Assembly: GCA_026874595.1 (NCBI GenBank)
Contig: CM049306.1
Span: forward strand, 99,189,642 to 99,253,641
DNA from: Sipunculus nudus
Lineage: Eukaryota; Annelida; Sipuncula; Golfingiida; Sipunculidae
Direction of reading: 5' to 3'
DNA: 64,000 bases
Numbering within the stretch: position 1 is the stretch's first letter; every line of letters begins with the position of its first letter. Below, one piece after another: positions 1 through 10,951 of the stretch. A program made the translations under genes and the position numbers. The notes beneath the pieces were generated by a model, which saw only the letters and a program-made list of their open reading frames with translations, searched no databases and was not told where the DNA came from.

Positions 1-379
1 GATCCAAAAGCCGACTTTGCCAGGAAAATAATTAAAACATGACAATAACTATGTTTATAAAAAAGAATCAGCAAATGTGAAATGTATTTGTTTTTGCACG
101 TGACCATAGACCTTGACTTCACTCAGTGGGATTTAAATGTTTCCAGCTTCGTTCAAATAAGTTTTGTTCTAATTCAGATTAATTGGATGTTTCATTCTCT
201 CATTGCAACCTACCTTTTGGAATTTAGTTGTGTTTGTTACAATATTGACAAATTCAGATGGGCGATCCTCATTTAAACGGACCATAAGTTTATATGTAGT
301 TTTTATGCGCCCGTCTATGACGGAACGTATTGTTGTATACCCACCGTCCGTCAGTCCGTTAACTTTTAGTGTCGCCGCG

Positions 380-960
380 AAAACTTACAGGGGCCCATGA
401 TAGATTTCACGAAACTCACCATACCTACTTACCAATAGATTTTGTCGCCCGAGCTTGATTATTGACAAAATCCGGGCATATTTAATACGGTCAGAGGTCA
501 CTAGGCTACTTTGTGGTGTATCCGCGATAACTTACGAGGAATAGGATGGATTTTAATGAAACTCAACAGAAATATTAATCAATAAAATATCTCGCCTTAG
601 TTCGATTTCCATAAAAATTCACGCTTTTTTAATGAGGTCAGAGGTCACCGCACTTTGAAGGCATCGAAGTGACTTACCCCTAAAATCCTATGAATTTTCA
701 TGAAACTCATTATGCATATTTACCAATAGAGTTTCTCGCCTCAATTAAGTTTTCAGCCAAATTCATGCATATTTAATGAGGTCAGAGGTCACCATACTTT
801 GGTGGCACCATCCAGACTTACCAAAAATCGGATGGATTTTCATATAACTCATGATGAGTATTAACCAATACAGTTTCTACCTGAATTACAGCAAATACAC
901 GCATATTCAATGAGGTCAAGGGTCACAAAATATTTAACGGGCGTATTATGCACCTTTTCC
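380..960 (+). repeat. Diverged tandem repeat, about four units of 134-147 bp
   Basis: A shared block (tttaatgaggtcagaggtcac) recurs at about 481, 628, 772 and 906, giving unit spacings of about 147, 144 and 134 bp. Other pieces recur with it, such as the 'tgaaactcat' and 'accaatagagtttctcgcc' segments. The units have diverged considerably. The core of units 2 and 3 reads AGGTCA-G-AGGTCA, a direct repeat of the nuclear-receptor half-site with a 1-bp spacer; units 1 and 4 carry one or two changes. Similar AGGTCA-rich repeats are, to my knowledge, common in mollusc genomes, so this may be an ordinary satellite. Confidence 0.75.
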
Positions 961-1561
961 GGTATTCTTGTTAGGTATATGGTTAGCAGAACATTTGTTG
1001 ACGATGCATGAGGGGATATAAAAAAACGTCGTAGAACATTTACAGTAATCTCATACTTCTTGTTTACATGGATCCGATCCATTTTTTTATCCTGGTACGG
1101 CCATTTATTTCCCTTTTTTCACTCCCAATACACCATCTATGATCATATTTATACGTCGATTCACACGTCGATACCCGGTTTCATAATTTCTAATTATGTT
1201 AGCTAGCTAACTCCAGACCGAGCCGAAGAATCCTTGATCGTTCATCACCAGGGCATCTGTAATAACTCTTTGTCGTGACAATTAATTTATACTAGTTTTA
1301 TTTTATACTTTTATACTCTAGCTTATCTAATTTCCATTTAAGTTTAAGTTTTTTACAGTTTAGTGTTCCCTCTTAGTTGCATGAGGCTGGTCCTACACTT
1401 CCCAATGGCTGGCTGCTTTGCTTCCCTAGTCTCGGTAAAAAGGTTTGTCACAAAGGTACATACAGGGATAAAAAAAAACAGGCGCAGTTGTTAGTATGTA
1501 ATATTTTGTATGTTTTCAGCAGGATGGGTCAGCCCAACCATACGGAGACCTCCGGGCGACA

Positions 1562-1628
1562 ATGGAGGATGAGGAGCTGGACAGGAAGTTGATGGACGAA
1601 TATGTACTCACAGAATGTCAGATTGCGG
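1562..1628 (+). CDS. Calmodulin-like gene, coding exon 1
   Basis: This exon encodes residues 1-22 (MEDEELDRKLMDEYVLTECQ..) and ends at a GTAGGT donor, leaving one base of the next codon (phase 1). The ATG at 1562 was chosen because the protein from there has the usual calmodulin-family length. The same exon has an earlier out-of-frame ATG at 1524. The coding frame is also open upstream to the pyrimidine-rich acceptor (tttcagcag) at about 1513-1522. Translation could therefore begin in an unseen exon; one candidate is the ATG at 1381 spliced from a donor at 1435, which is speculative. Confidence 0.8.
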
Positions 1629-3580
1629 GTAGGTCACGTGACATGTATCTAACTCCTCCCTCTTTAATTTGAAAATAAATAATAAGATCTTGATCCCGTT
1701 GATATTGTAATGCATTCTTCACTCTCTCTTTATGTTGTCTCGAGCCAGTTCCAGTCTGTTACCGCGGTCGTCTGTTTACCCATCCACATTCCATTGGCAT
1801 GAAATTGAAAAGCATTAGTCTAAACTCTTAATTCAAATTCATCGATTTGGTTAACATTTCTACTCAGCTAACCAATGAGAGCTTTGTTTTTAATCGAATA
1901 GCTATATGAGCTTATGATGATTTAAACGAGTAGACTCCATGTTCCCGTTCCCGCAGACTAAGCAGATAAATGTGCATGGCTATGACGTGAAATGATGACC
2001 TCACTCAAAGAAGTTATGTTTTGAACCGTGTCTGTTTGATGGGTCATAGTTTGGTTGGTTTGTTAGTTTGTCCGTCAGTAGGATTACGCAAAAAAAAAAA
2101 AACTACTGTACCAATATCCAGGGAAAGGACCAGTTAGCATTAATTGGAGTACACGCTCTAATGCGTGTCAAGCTAGTTATGTATTCACGAGAGATAGTTA
2201 ATTCTATCTGCATGCAGTTTTTTTCATGCCATTCCATGTACTCTGGCAAGTGAATGCTTTCGGACCAGTCTATCTTCTATTTACACTTTATCTATTATCT
2301 TATGACTGGGGCATTTAAACAATGTGTATGTGGTGGTCTCTCAAGGACACATCAGTGTGGTTGACACATCAGTGCTAAAGATCACTTCTTCATTTGTTTT
2401 ACAGAAGACCGTCGGCTATTTGTTTTTCAAATCTGATGGATTCATTTGCGAGATGTCAAAATTGCACAGTCTTCAAATAAACATAATATAATTTACTGAA
2501 TTATTTACCTCTACTAAGAATTTGTTGCAGGGTTTGCAATTAAAATAAACTTTAATATTTCAAGAAAATTACTTTATCAGAAACAGAATAATTCTTGCTT
2601 TTCGAGTATCGTTATATAGAGATTGTTCACATATTGACCTTTTGTCCACTGTTATATATCTATACACATTCCTTTACGGGGGTAATTAACAATACCACTT
2701 GTGTCTCTTTGGACCCTCAGGAGAAAAGAAAGAGAACTTAAGATTTTTTCCAAATGCGCACACAAAGGTAACCTGATACCGTGCTCTTTATCAGTTGTGT
2801 TCATTATCAATTAACCAACATAACTACATAATTAAAAAAAGGTACATAGATAAGGCACATAAATGGCAGTGAATAATTAAATATTTAATCTTTAAATAAT
2901 CATTAAATAAACCAATTGTTAGTGTTCATGAAACATGAAATTCTTTTTTAAGAAACATAAGATAACACGCTGATGCATAGCCGAATAACCTAAGATCATG
3001 CGGACACTGGATTTGTGTTTTTTTAGAGATAAAAGAGAGTTTTACGTTATACGACTACGGCTGTAACGGTACGATAGAGATTGGCGACATCGGCGACTGT
3101 CTGAGAGCCATGGGACAAAACCCGACGGAAAAGGAGGTCACCGACATGCAGCAAGAGGCAGGAGGCGCCAGTAAGTTGTCATTGCATCAATCCTCCAATA
3201 CGTCACACTGTAAAATATGTTGTACAGAAAGAAGAAAATCACAATGAAGATATAATTATTTTCCTTCAATCATTCAGGCATACACACAGAAATAATATCT
3301 GTAACATTTATAATATGTCATAAAAAATAATTCTTAAATAATGACATAAAGATTAATCTTTTGAATTTTATCGGTAATGGTAACAAGTAGAAGTTATGTA
3401 TCTTTAAGGCCCAAGCATTTTCGCAAGGAGTGAAGGGACTTGATTTATGCGCCACCTGCTGGGTTCGACTGTGGCCTGTCTAGGAGTAGCAATGCAAAGT
3501 TTAACAATTCTACTCAACCCCCCCCCCCCCCCCCCGCCCCTCTCGGTCATTTGAAATCGCATACATATCAACGGGTTTAT

Positions 3581-3618
<38 letters not shown>

Positions 3619-6494
3619 TATTATTATTATTATTATTATTATTATAGATATATTTGAACTGCTTAGTTATTGTTTCTCTTATTGATTTATATTATCACAG
3701 GCGCTTGAATTGCTATTAGTGTAGATTTCGGTTAATTTTTTGTTCATGCCATTCCATGTACTCTTGCAAGTGAATGCTTTCGGACCAGTCTATCTTCCAT
3801 TTACACTTTATCTATTATCTTATGACTGGGGCATTTAAACAACGTGTATGTGGTGGTCTCTCAAGGACACATCAGTGTGGTTGACACATCAGTGCTAAAG
3901 ATCACTTCTTCATTTGTTATACAGAAGACCGTCGGCTATTTGTTTTTCAAATCTGATGGATTCATTTGCGAGATGTCTAAGTTGCACAGTCTTCAAATAA
4001 ACATAATATAATTTACTGAATTATTTACTGAATTATTTTTTTTACTTTTCTCGGTCATTTACTTTCGCACTATATGGCCCATCTCTATATTATTTACTTA
4101 ATATTTGTGATAGGCAGGCAAGAAGCCACTTTTGTTAGGCCGATAGACCATATAGTGTGGAAAACGCCAGGAAAATGTCAGATAAGTAATAGTTATAAGG
4201 CAATGACCCAGAAAAGAAACAAATTTAACCGAAATCTACACTAATAACAATTCAAGCGCCTCTGATATTATCGACTGCATATTTTGATTCGTAAGTTCCT
4301 AGTGTTTATGTAAACGTAGAATTAAGCTTCCAGTTACCTCCGCCATAAGGTATAATAATTTTATCGGTCTTACTTGGTTACATTTTAGTTTTCTTGTTCG
4401 TTCATTTGTCACTTTACTCAGAAAGTTACATCACGTAATCGTTAGAGGAACAGCATCAATGTTTTTTCATATAGTCTCCATTGCAATAGAACGTCTCTGC
4501 AAAATCCTTCGTCACCATGTGATGTCCAAACTAAAATGCAGTAAACATCCTGATTATACTACAACTTGTAATGGATGTTAAAGTTACTTTAAAATCAAAC
4601 TGACTGTATATATAGTGACACGCGTGCCTTCAGGCATCTGTGTGTGCCCTCGGCCTTGCAGGCTTTAGTCCTGACAAGTTTTAGTACCATAAATCAAGTG
4701 CAAAAGAACTGGTTAAAACAGAAAATTTCTAGTAAAGTTTTAGTATGTATTGCACTGGAGGTACTGCAAACAAAGTCATAATATCTTTCAATTTCTGTAA
4801 AAGGTGGTTAACTACAGTAGGAACTTCTACCAAATACCAGTAGGTTCTGTTGATTTTAAAGTCGTGTGGCTTAATTGTGGCTACCTTGCTGCCAAGCCGG
4901 TTTATTTTAACATAATGTACAGATTCACTGGTCACGAATATTGATACTCTATCGATCAGTGAGAGATTGGCAAAATATTAGCTTTTTTATCAAATGAACA
5001 ATTCTGTCACGGCAAATATTTTGGCCAAGAATATTTAAGTAACGGATATTTTGGCCATACAGGGATAAGCAAGTCGGCATAACTGTTATTATTTATAGGA
5101 GTAATCCAAGCACCAATTATTGACTTAAAAGATAAACATCGGAAAACATAAAGAAAGTGACATTTTATGGCATTCCGGCGAAATGTCAATAGCCGAATCG
5201 TCTGTGACTGAAAAGTCAAACATTCCTGTATATGATGAGTATGAGACCTCTGTCCTGGCGCCTGTGACCTCGGGCCATGTAGATCTAAGGACAGAACAAG
5301 ATATTCTAGACATATTAGGGATCTGGGGTTTTCGTCTGTCCAGATAATTCTGACCTTTCATATAAATCTACGCTATTCAGTCCCTTAAGATCCTTGCCTT
5401 TACAACTGAAGTAGGCCTAAGACTAACTCCAAATTGCTCGTTAGCGGCGCTGGGCTCTTCATGACTTTATGGTTTAATGAGCCATTACTGGTTTCAGGCA
5501 AATCGTTTGTAACCTACGAGGAGTTCGCTCGTCTTGTTGGTCAGCAAGGCTTGAAGGGAGAGGATGAGATGGAAGAACAGCTTGAGGAGGCTATGAGGGT
5601 GTTCGACAAAGATGGCGTCGGGGTCATTCAGTTCAGTGAGTTTAAAGATGCCCTGCTGCAGCTAGGAGAGCCAGTGACAGAGGAGGACATCAAAGAAATG
5701 ATGAAGCTAGCGGACATTGATGACAAAGGGAGGCTGGACTATAAAGGTCTGTACTTGGTCCTCGTAATGAGGTGATTACCCAGGCCCACCTTGGAACACG
5801 AATTAAATGAATGCATCTTTCAACAAAGAGACTAAATCACCATTTCATTTATTTTAAGGCTGTGTGGTTTATTTATGTATACTTTCTCAACATAATTTCT
5901 TTATTTAAATACAGTTTTTGAACATTGTATTGATTATATAAATTCAAATATATAATATCTTACCTTTCTCGATTGAAGAGGTTCTTTGTTTGCGTGGAAT
6001 GTCTTGTTTCAGAGCCTGGTTGATCAATGCAGGATTATTGATATAAATTCCCTTTTTTTTTCTTTTCTTCGTCTGTCTCTCGTCCACCGAATTCATCAGT
6101 GATCCCGCTTTATTCTTTCTACATAAAAGAATACATCCTAGAAGGGAGAGGGTGAAATAAACACCACAGACCTAAACAAAAACAGCTGTGACACTGAAAC
6201 TTACAAGACAGGGCTTGTCAATTTCAGGTGCCTTTGACACACCAGTGTTTACTCTCAAACTAAGCGACAAACTGTCAATACTCTCAATATGTGCACTTCA
6301 CATAACATCAAATACATACAACTGAATCGTTATAATCTTCTCTCGTCTAAGACACTACTTTCAATAATACGATAAAAAAAACTTTCATCTATATACATTT
6401 GAACGTCTACTGTTATTATATTTTGGAACATGATCCTCAGATGTTATTTCCTTTTATATTTTCAGATCTGGCCCGCAAAATAGCAGCGAAATAG
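1562..6494 (+). CDS. Calmodulin-like EF-hand protein, four coding exons (whole gene span)
   Basis: Joining 1562..1628, 3027..3170, 5498..5746 and 6466..6494 gives a continuous 162-residue protein. All junctions are GT..AG and all three introns are phase 1. The protein aligns along its length with calmodulin, troponin C and essential myosin light chain: a LTECQIAEIKESF-type start, then four EF-hand positions at about residues 32-43, 68-79, 107-118 and 143-154. Loop 1 (D-G-N, ending D) and loop 4 (D-D-K, ending D) are degenerate. Loop 2 has lost its ligands (G, A, K at positions 1, 3, 5). Loop 3 is the best but has Val at position 5. The linker EDEMEEQLEEAMRVFDKDG is typical of the family. It is therefore probably a weak or non-calcium-binding light-chain-like or calmodulin-like protein. 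The exact subfamily cannot be decided by eye. A longer N-terminus from an upstream exon is possible, because the frame stays open back to the acceptor region near 1520. Confidence 0.88.
2225..2508 (+). repeat. 284-bp interspersed repeat, copy 1 (intron 1)
   Basis: Starting at catgccattccatgtactc, this block is nearly identical to 3745..4028, offset by exactly 1520 bp, with only a handful of base differences. It lies inside intron 1 of the calmodulin-like gene. The block contains an acceptor-like 'tttgttttacag' followed by about 29 open codons with no recognised product. I do not know the family. Confidence 0.85.
3027..3170 (+). CDS. Calmodulin-like gene, coding exon 2 (EF-hand 1)
   Basis: The exon follows a TTTTTTTAG acceptor and ends at a perfect GTAAGT donor. 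It encodes EF-hand 1 and the helix into EF-hand 2, including the stretch LRAMGQNPTEKEV, which is close to calmodulin MRSLGQNPTEAEL. At 144 nt with phase 1 at both ends, it is symmetric. Confidence 0.88.
3518..3645. repeat. Poly-C run and (AAT)n/(ATT)n microsatellite
   Basis: An 18-base C run at 3518-3535 is followed by (AAT)n turning into (ATT)n at 3582-3645. The latter forms a perfect palindrome-like simple repeat. Both lie in intron 2 of the calmodulin-like gene. Confidence 0.95.
3697..4264. mobile_element. hAT-like MITE with 8-bp target duplication, carrying a nested repeat
   Basis: The ends are inverted repeats of about 40 bp: ggcgcttgaattgctattag.. at 3700 and its reverse complement ending at 4264. 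The outer end on the right reads CAGAGGCG when reversed, the classic hAT terminus. The 8-bp sequence atattatc stands on both sides (3689-3696 and 4265-4272), the size expected for hAT. The inverted similarity resumes after an interruption at 3745..4028. It runs through 'cttttctcggtcattt' and 'cactatatgg' on the left and their counterparts on the right, so the interruption is a later insertion into the left arm. No transposase is present. Confidence 0.8.
3745..4028 (+). repeat. 284-bp interspersed repeat, copy 2, nested in the hAT-like MITE
   Basis: This is the second copy of the block at 2225..2508, in the same orientation. It splits the left inverted arm of the surrounding MITE. Directly after it, 'tactgaattatt' is repeated once, possibly a short target duplication or slippage. 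Confidence 0.85.
5498..5746 (+). CDS. Calmodulin-like gene, coding exon 3 (EF-hands 2-4)
   Basis: The exon follows a GGTTTCAG acceptor and ends before GTCTGT, a weaker but usable donor. Its 249 nt are phase 1 at both ends. It encodes the rest of degenerate EF-hand 2, the acidic linker, EF-hand 3 (DKDGVGVIQFSE) and most of EF-hand 4 (DIDDKGRLDYK). Reading through the donor would add only LYLVLVMR and a stop; splicing instead restores a family-like ending. Confidence 0.9.
6466..6494 (+). CDS. Calmodulin-like gene, terminal coding exon
   Basis: After a TTTTCAG acceptor, 29 nt complete EF-hand 4 and end the protein with DLARKIAAK and a TAG stop at 6492-6494. This matches the calmodulin-family pattern in which the last helix (cf. 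FVQMMTAK) follows loop 4. Confidence 0.85.
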
Positions 6495-6599
6495 TACAAG
6501 TTCATTTGATGTTGGGAGGAAGTTCTGTGATGCGGGATACACGGAATGTACTGACTGTTTTACATTTGTATATACAATATAAGAGGACTGTATCTCATA

Positions 6600-6605
6600 A
6601 ATAAA
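6600..6605 (+). terminator. Poly(A) signal of the calmodulin-like gene
   Basis: AATAAA lies 106 bp after the stop codon and is followed by a GT-rich stretch (tgtttgtgtttattgg), the usual layout of a cleavage and polyadenylation site. The 3' UTR would be about 120-130 nt. Confidence 0.7.
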
Positions 6606-6625
6606 ATGTTTGTGTTTATTGGAGT

Positions 6626-8240
6626 TTTATTTCAGTGTTTCATTATGTCATGTAAAAAATCACAAAAGCAAGGACACTTAGTTATTGGCTCTCCCGCCAG
6701 AGGTCTCTATCAGACACGCCTTGACCAGAAAACCTGCCTTTAACACAACAATGAAACATTCATGAAGATTGATGTGACTAAGAAGAAACAAACTCTGATA
6801 GTCTGAATTGTTTTGAAGTTTGAATGGATTCAGTTGGAGTTAAGTTTTCCCAGAAAGAGTAAAACAATCTGCATTTGGTTTAAGTATAGACAGATAGCCT
6901 GCGTTCGTACTGTGTAGAGCGAGAATATCAGTATTTCCACGTGATCATAAACAGCCGGTTGATATAGAAAAGTTTCATGGGAATCTAAAGGGAACCTGAC
7001 TGTAAAATGAAAATCACCTACCAAGCGGAACTTAAACCTTGTTCATATATGGTATATTCCAGTGCTTTCAGGGGAGAGGGGCCAACGTCTGTGACACTCG
7101 AAATTTCTTTTGGACTATCGGTTTTTAGGGTCCGCTGGGACGAGCGAATTTCTGGCTGCCCTTATGGCAGTCACTGAAGCCCGTTCCCTAAAACAATTCA
7201 ATTGTGTCCGCTGATATTTGACCTTACATTTCACTATAATGAAGTATTCATATGATGACAAGATTTCTAATCATATGATAATACGACCGACTATGACATG
7301 ATATAAAAAAATTATATTTAAATAACCATTCAAAATTTGTCACATAGCATCTCCCCATGGAAAGCTTTAAACTCAAATGCAACTCTCCAACATTTTGACT
7401 AGAACGTCCTGGAATCTTCAAAAGACGAATATAGATTGTATAAGAAAGCTTTAGGTCAATTTCCTGTGGATATTTTGTGCTGTTGTCATTACATATGACT
7501 AGCTGGACCAGGATAAATTACAGCATTTAATGTCTATTTACACAAACGCAAAGGACTGTTTTGTCTGACATTTTTTATTAATTATCAGCATGGTTACCAA
7601 TCAGCTACCTCGCTGAATGAAGCCTGTATAAATTCGCGGTTTTACACATTTCCATTTCTGCAAGTTTTCCAAGTATTCCTGTAACTATGGAAAAGAATCT
7701 TCATGGGCCTTGAACTACTTTATGGCGCTTCTCTCTTGACACTGCGCAGTTGAAATACAATATTCTTGTTTATCTAAGCTGATAATTTTGAAATCTTGCA
7801 ATATTTATTATACATTGGTAGATCAAGTACAAAAGGTAATCTGCACTGTAGGAATGAGACATAAGCCTAATTGACTAGAATCCAACCAAAATAAATTGGG
7901 AAGTATGTAAGAAATGCATTAAATTCAATATTTTAGGAAACCGTACATTTTTCTAAACATTACATTCATTTTAAAGCTGCTGATTGATTGTAGGTTTTCA
8001 TAAATATAAACAATAATGGAACTGTCAAGTACCTGTTAACCCATGGAGAATGCCTTGCAACCATTTAAACCCAATAAGAATTGAAATTTCATAATATACC
8101 TTAATAGCTCCCAATAGTTTTATTGTCGAATTCTATGATATTTATATTATAACCAAGTTTCAAAAGACATCATTCGGTGAATGGAACAAGAGCATTTCTC
8201 AAATATAACTTTCACACAGTCATGTTACAATCAAACTAAG
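6626..8240. other. Non-coding stretch, nothing recognised
   Basis: I see no gene, splice-site set or clear repeat in this AT-rich stretch downstream of the calmodulin-like gene. Confidence 0.5.
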
Positions 8241-8245
8241 AGAAT

Positions 8246-9020
8246 CAGATTATCCCTGGGGGTAGGCTGAACCTGGCTTAAGGATAACACGCACTGTCCA
8301 GATTATCCTCTAGTTGAGTTAACATGACAAATATTAAGATGTCTCAAACTCTTATTAATATTGCAAGTCACATTTATATTAACTCATCCCTTCACCAAAA
8401 CGCCTGAAACTTTACATGCAAAAATTAAATTCAAATTAATTTGGGAAATCAAGCAGAAGGAAATTATATTAATTTTAATACACAAAACATAAAGAAACCA
8501 CTATTTTAAAGGGGTATCTGGAATCGATTTCAATTAAACCACGGGGAAAGTGATCGGGTCGTAATGTAAAATCCAGTTCAGAACGCCCCCCCCCCCCCGG
8601 GTTGTTCAGATTATCCCCGGGGGTAGGCTGAGTTTAGATTAAGGATAACACGCACTGTCCAGATTTTCCTCTCGTTGAGTTAACATGATATGTTATTTCA
8701 ATAAACCAAATGAAAGATGTGAGACTTAAAATATGTAATCAATCTATGAAATATTAAGATGTCTCAAACTCTTATTAATATTGTAATTCACATTTATATT
8801 AATTCATCCCTTCACCAAAATGCCTGACACATTACATGCAAAAATTAATTTCAAATTAATTTGGGAAATCAAGCAGAAGAGTTTAATTATTTGAATTTTA
8901 ATACACAAAACATAAAGAAACAACTATTTTAAAGGGGTATCTGAAGTCGATTTCAATTAAACCACGGGGAAAGTGATCGGGTCGTAATGTAAAATCCAGT
9001 TCAGATCCCCCCCCCCCGGG
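8246..9020 (+). repeat. Tandem duplication, two ~360-410-bp units ending in poly-C
   Basis: Unit 1 begins at 8246 (cagattatccctgggggtag) and unit 2 at 8607 (cagattatccccgggggtag). Both run through 'ggataacacgcactgtccag', 'attaagatgtctcaaactc' and 'accacggggaaagtgatcgg', and end in a C run followed by GGGTT. Unit 2 has about 60 extra bases after 'taacatga'. No coding potential was found. Confidence 0.9.
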
Positions 9021-10138
9021 TTATTTTAAGAGGAGATAATCTGAAATTCTCCACACCGAGATGTATCTTGACTCCCGGTTAGAACGTGGCTTACTGGTTA
9101 AGGTATTTGATTTCGGGGTAGAGAGATACCTTTCCGGGCAGAAGAATACGCAACAGCGAAATGTTGAAACCTGGACAGGTTATGACATCTGCATTAATTA
9201 ACCTCATCTGAAAGACAGTGTCACAACAGGTAGTTGATCTATCCTTAATACACACATGTTGGATTATTATGTGGCTTTTTGTTCGCGCGGGATTTAATTT
9301 CGCGATATTCACGAAACTTAAAGGGAAATTATTTCGAAAATAAAACCGTGAATAAGATGCCACATCTGAATAGGCGAACACTCGTGTATACTCATTCCCT
9401 CATTGTACTTGCATTCTCTAAGCCTGTTGGGACCCAAAAAAAAAGATTGATATTGTAAATAATAACAGCGAAAACAGAACTCTCCCGAAAAACCGATAAA
9501 GTAAAAAATCGCGAAAAACTAACGACGCAGATATGAAGCAAATACAGTATATATGGATACAGGTCGATAATTTTGGTCCACACGGTAGAAGCTGTTCTGT
9601 ATGCTGTGACGTGGTATCGGAGCTTACCTTTCTTATTTTGAACCCAAATAAAAGGTTAAACATGTAACCCATCCAGGAGATGGGTACTCATGGAGCCAAT
9701 TAAAGGCACTGTTTAGAAACTTATTTTTGAAGTACAATAAGGTTCTCGAAACTTTGAATGAAGTCTCAAAATAGATACCACTATTGTTTGTCTTTATTAA
9801 ATGAAACATAATATCTGCTTTCTGTCAATAACCGCTATATCCTCAGTACTTTCATTCAGAAAAATGACGCCTTTGATTAATTTAATCATATATGGCGATT
9901 AGGTATCGGGTATCACGTATACCTAATACCTAACTCTGATAATAACTACGAAACCTTAGAAATATATGAAATTATATTCTTGGACAAGAAGTCGAAAATG
10001 TTGCCATTGTGCACAATGATGCCATATTTAATAGGATTTATAAGGGCTTAAGAAGGAGAATATGTTATAGCAAGGATTAATTTCTCATTTTTTTTCTATT
10101 TCTAAAATAACACACAAGTTGTCATTGAGTGGAATTGT
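9021..10138. other. Non-coding stretch with faint repeat traces
   Basis: No gene was recognised. The segment around 9080-9180 (cttactggttaagg ... gttgaaacc) is weakly tRNA/SINE-like, and 9270-9330 is rich in 'ttcgcg' motifs. Neither can be assigned. Confidence 0.4.
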
Positions 10139-10674
10139 ACATTTTTACAGATGTCTCTTTTATTGTATGAAGCAGTCTTACATGTGTATGTGCAGCGCTA
10201 GCATTGTCCGTTGCTATGGCGGCATAGCCCAGCCCACGCGTGGGGTCTGATGTGTAAACACAGCGGTCATGCTAGTCTAGGGATTTCGCGCCTGGCCGAG
10301 CCGCGCCTGCCCACGTGTGAACCCTGATATTTAGAAACACAGCGTTCGTTGTTCCAGATGTTTCCTGTAACGTGTGTACTATTCGGTTCTTTTAATTGTC
10401 CGAGAAATGGAAAGTTCTCGGCTTAAGGTGAAAAGATAAAAATAAGGGGCTGGGTTTTAGAGCCGAGAGGGAGGAAAGATATATTCCAGCGGACACAGAA
10501 GAGTGTAAGTCAGTTTGTGGACCTTGCGGCAGTTATAGCTTTTCTTCGAATTTGTAACGGATTTTAATTAGTCTTCAGTTTGCCTTTGGGGTCACTATCA
10601 GAACTTCACTTTTGGATTGCAACAAATTGATTTTGTAATTGAACTGGACTGTTATTCTCTGAGAAGATTTATAA

Positions 10675-10830
10675 TGTTACGGGATGACATAAAAGGGGAC
10701 CGAACTGTCTCGCTAATGAAGCTTGCTTTTCTAGCGAAGCGGTTGGGACGCCGGACTTGTACGCCACTGACCTGGGTTCGACTGCCGGATCGGCCCAGGA
10801 TTTTCCCCTCATTTATTTGTCTTCGAAACA
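10675..10830 (+). repeat. TRIM copy 1, left LTR with tRNA-like A/B boxes
   Basis: The LTR contains an A-box-like TAGCGAAGCGGTTGG (10732-10746) and a B-box-like GGTTCGACTGC (10775-10785), spaced as in tRNA genes, followed by a T4 run. It also has a TATA-like cataaaag near its start. The tRNA part is not foldable as a complete tRNA: the 5' acceptor strand does not pair with the 3' one. Confidence 0.7.
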
Positions 10831-10951
10831 AAATGGGGGCTCGTCTAACGTGACGGTAAACTTTGTGTGGCCAAGGGAATATACTCACCAAAGTGTGACT
10901 CCTTGGATAATTAGTCTTGTTCCGATAGCAGAACGCTCTTAAGAGGGGGTG

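Noticed and set aside
2721-2766. AG..GT-bounded segment in intron 1 as an extra calmodulin-like exon
   Set aside because: It has an in-frame stop in the needed phase, and splicing 1628 directly to 3027 gives a perfect family alignment.
9075-9180. tRNA-like SINE head
   Set aside because: There is only a vague A-box and a degenerate B-box; too weak to call.
10732-10800. Functional tRNA gene inside the TRIM LTR
   Set aside because: The acceptor and anticodon arms do not pair; only the promoter boxes and part of the D and T arms are tRNA-like.
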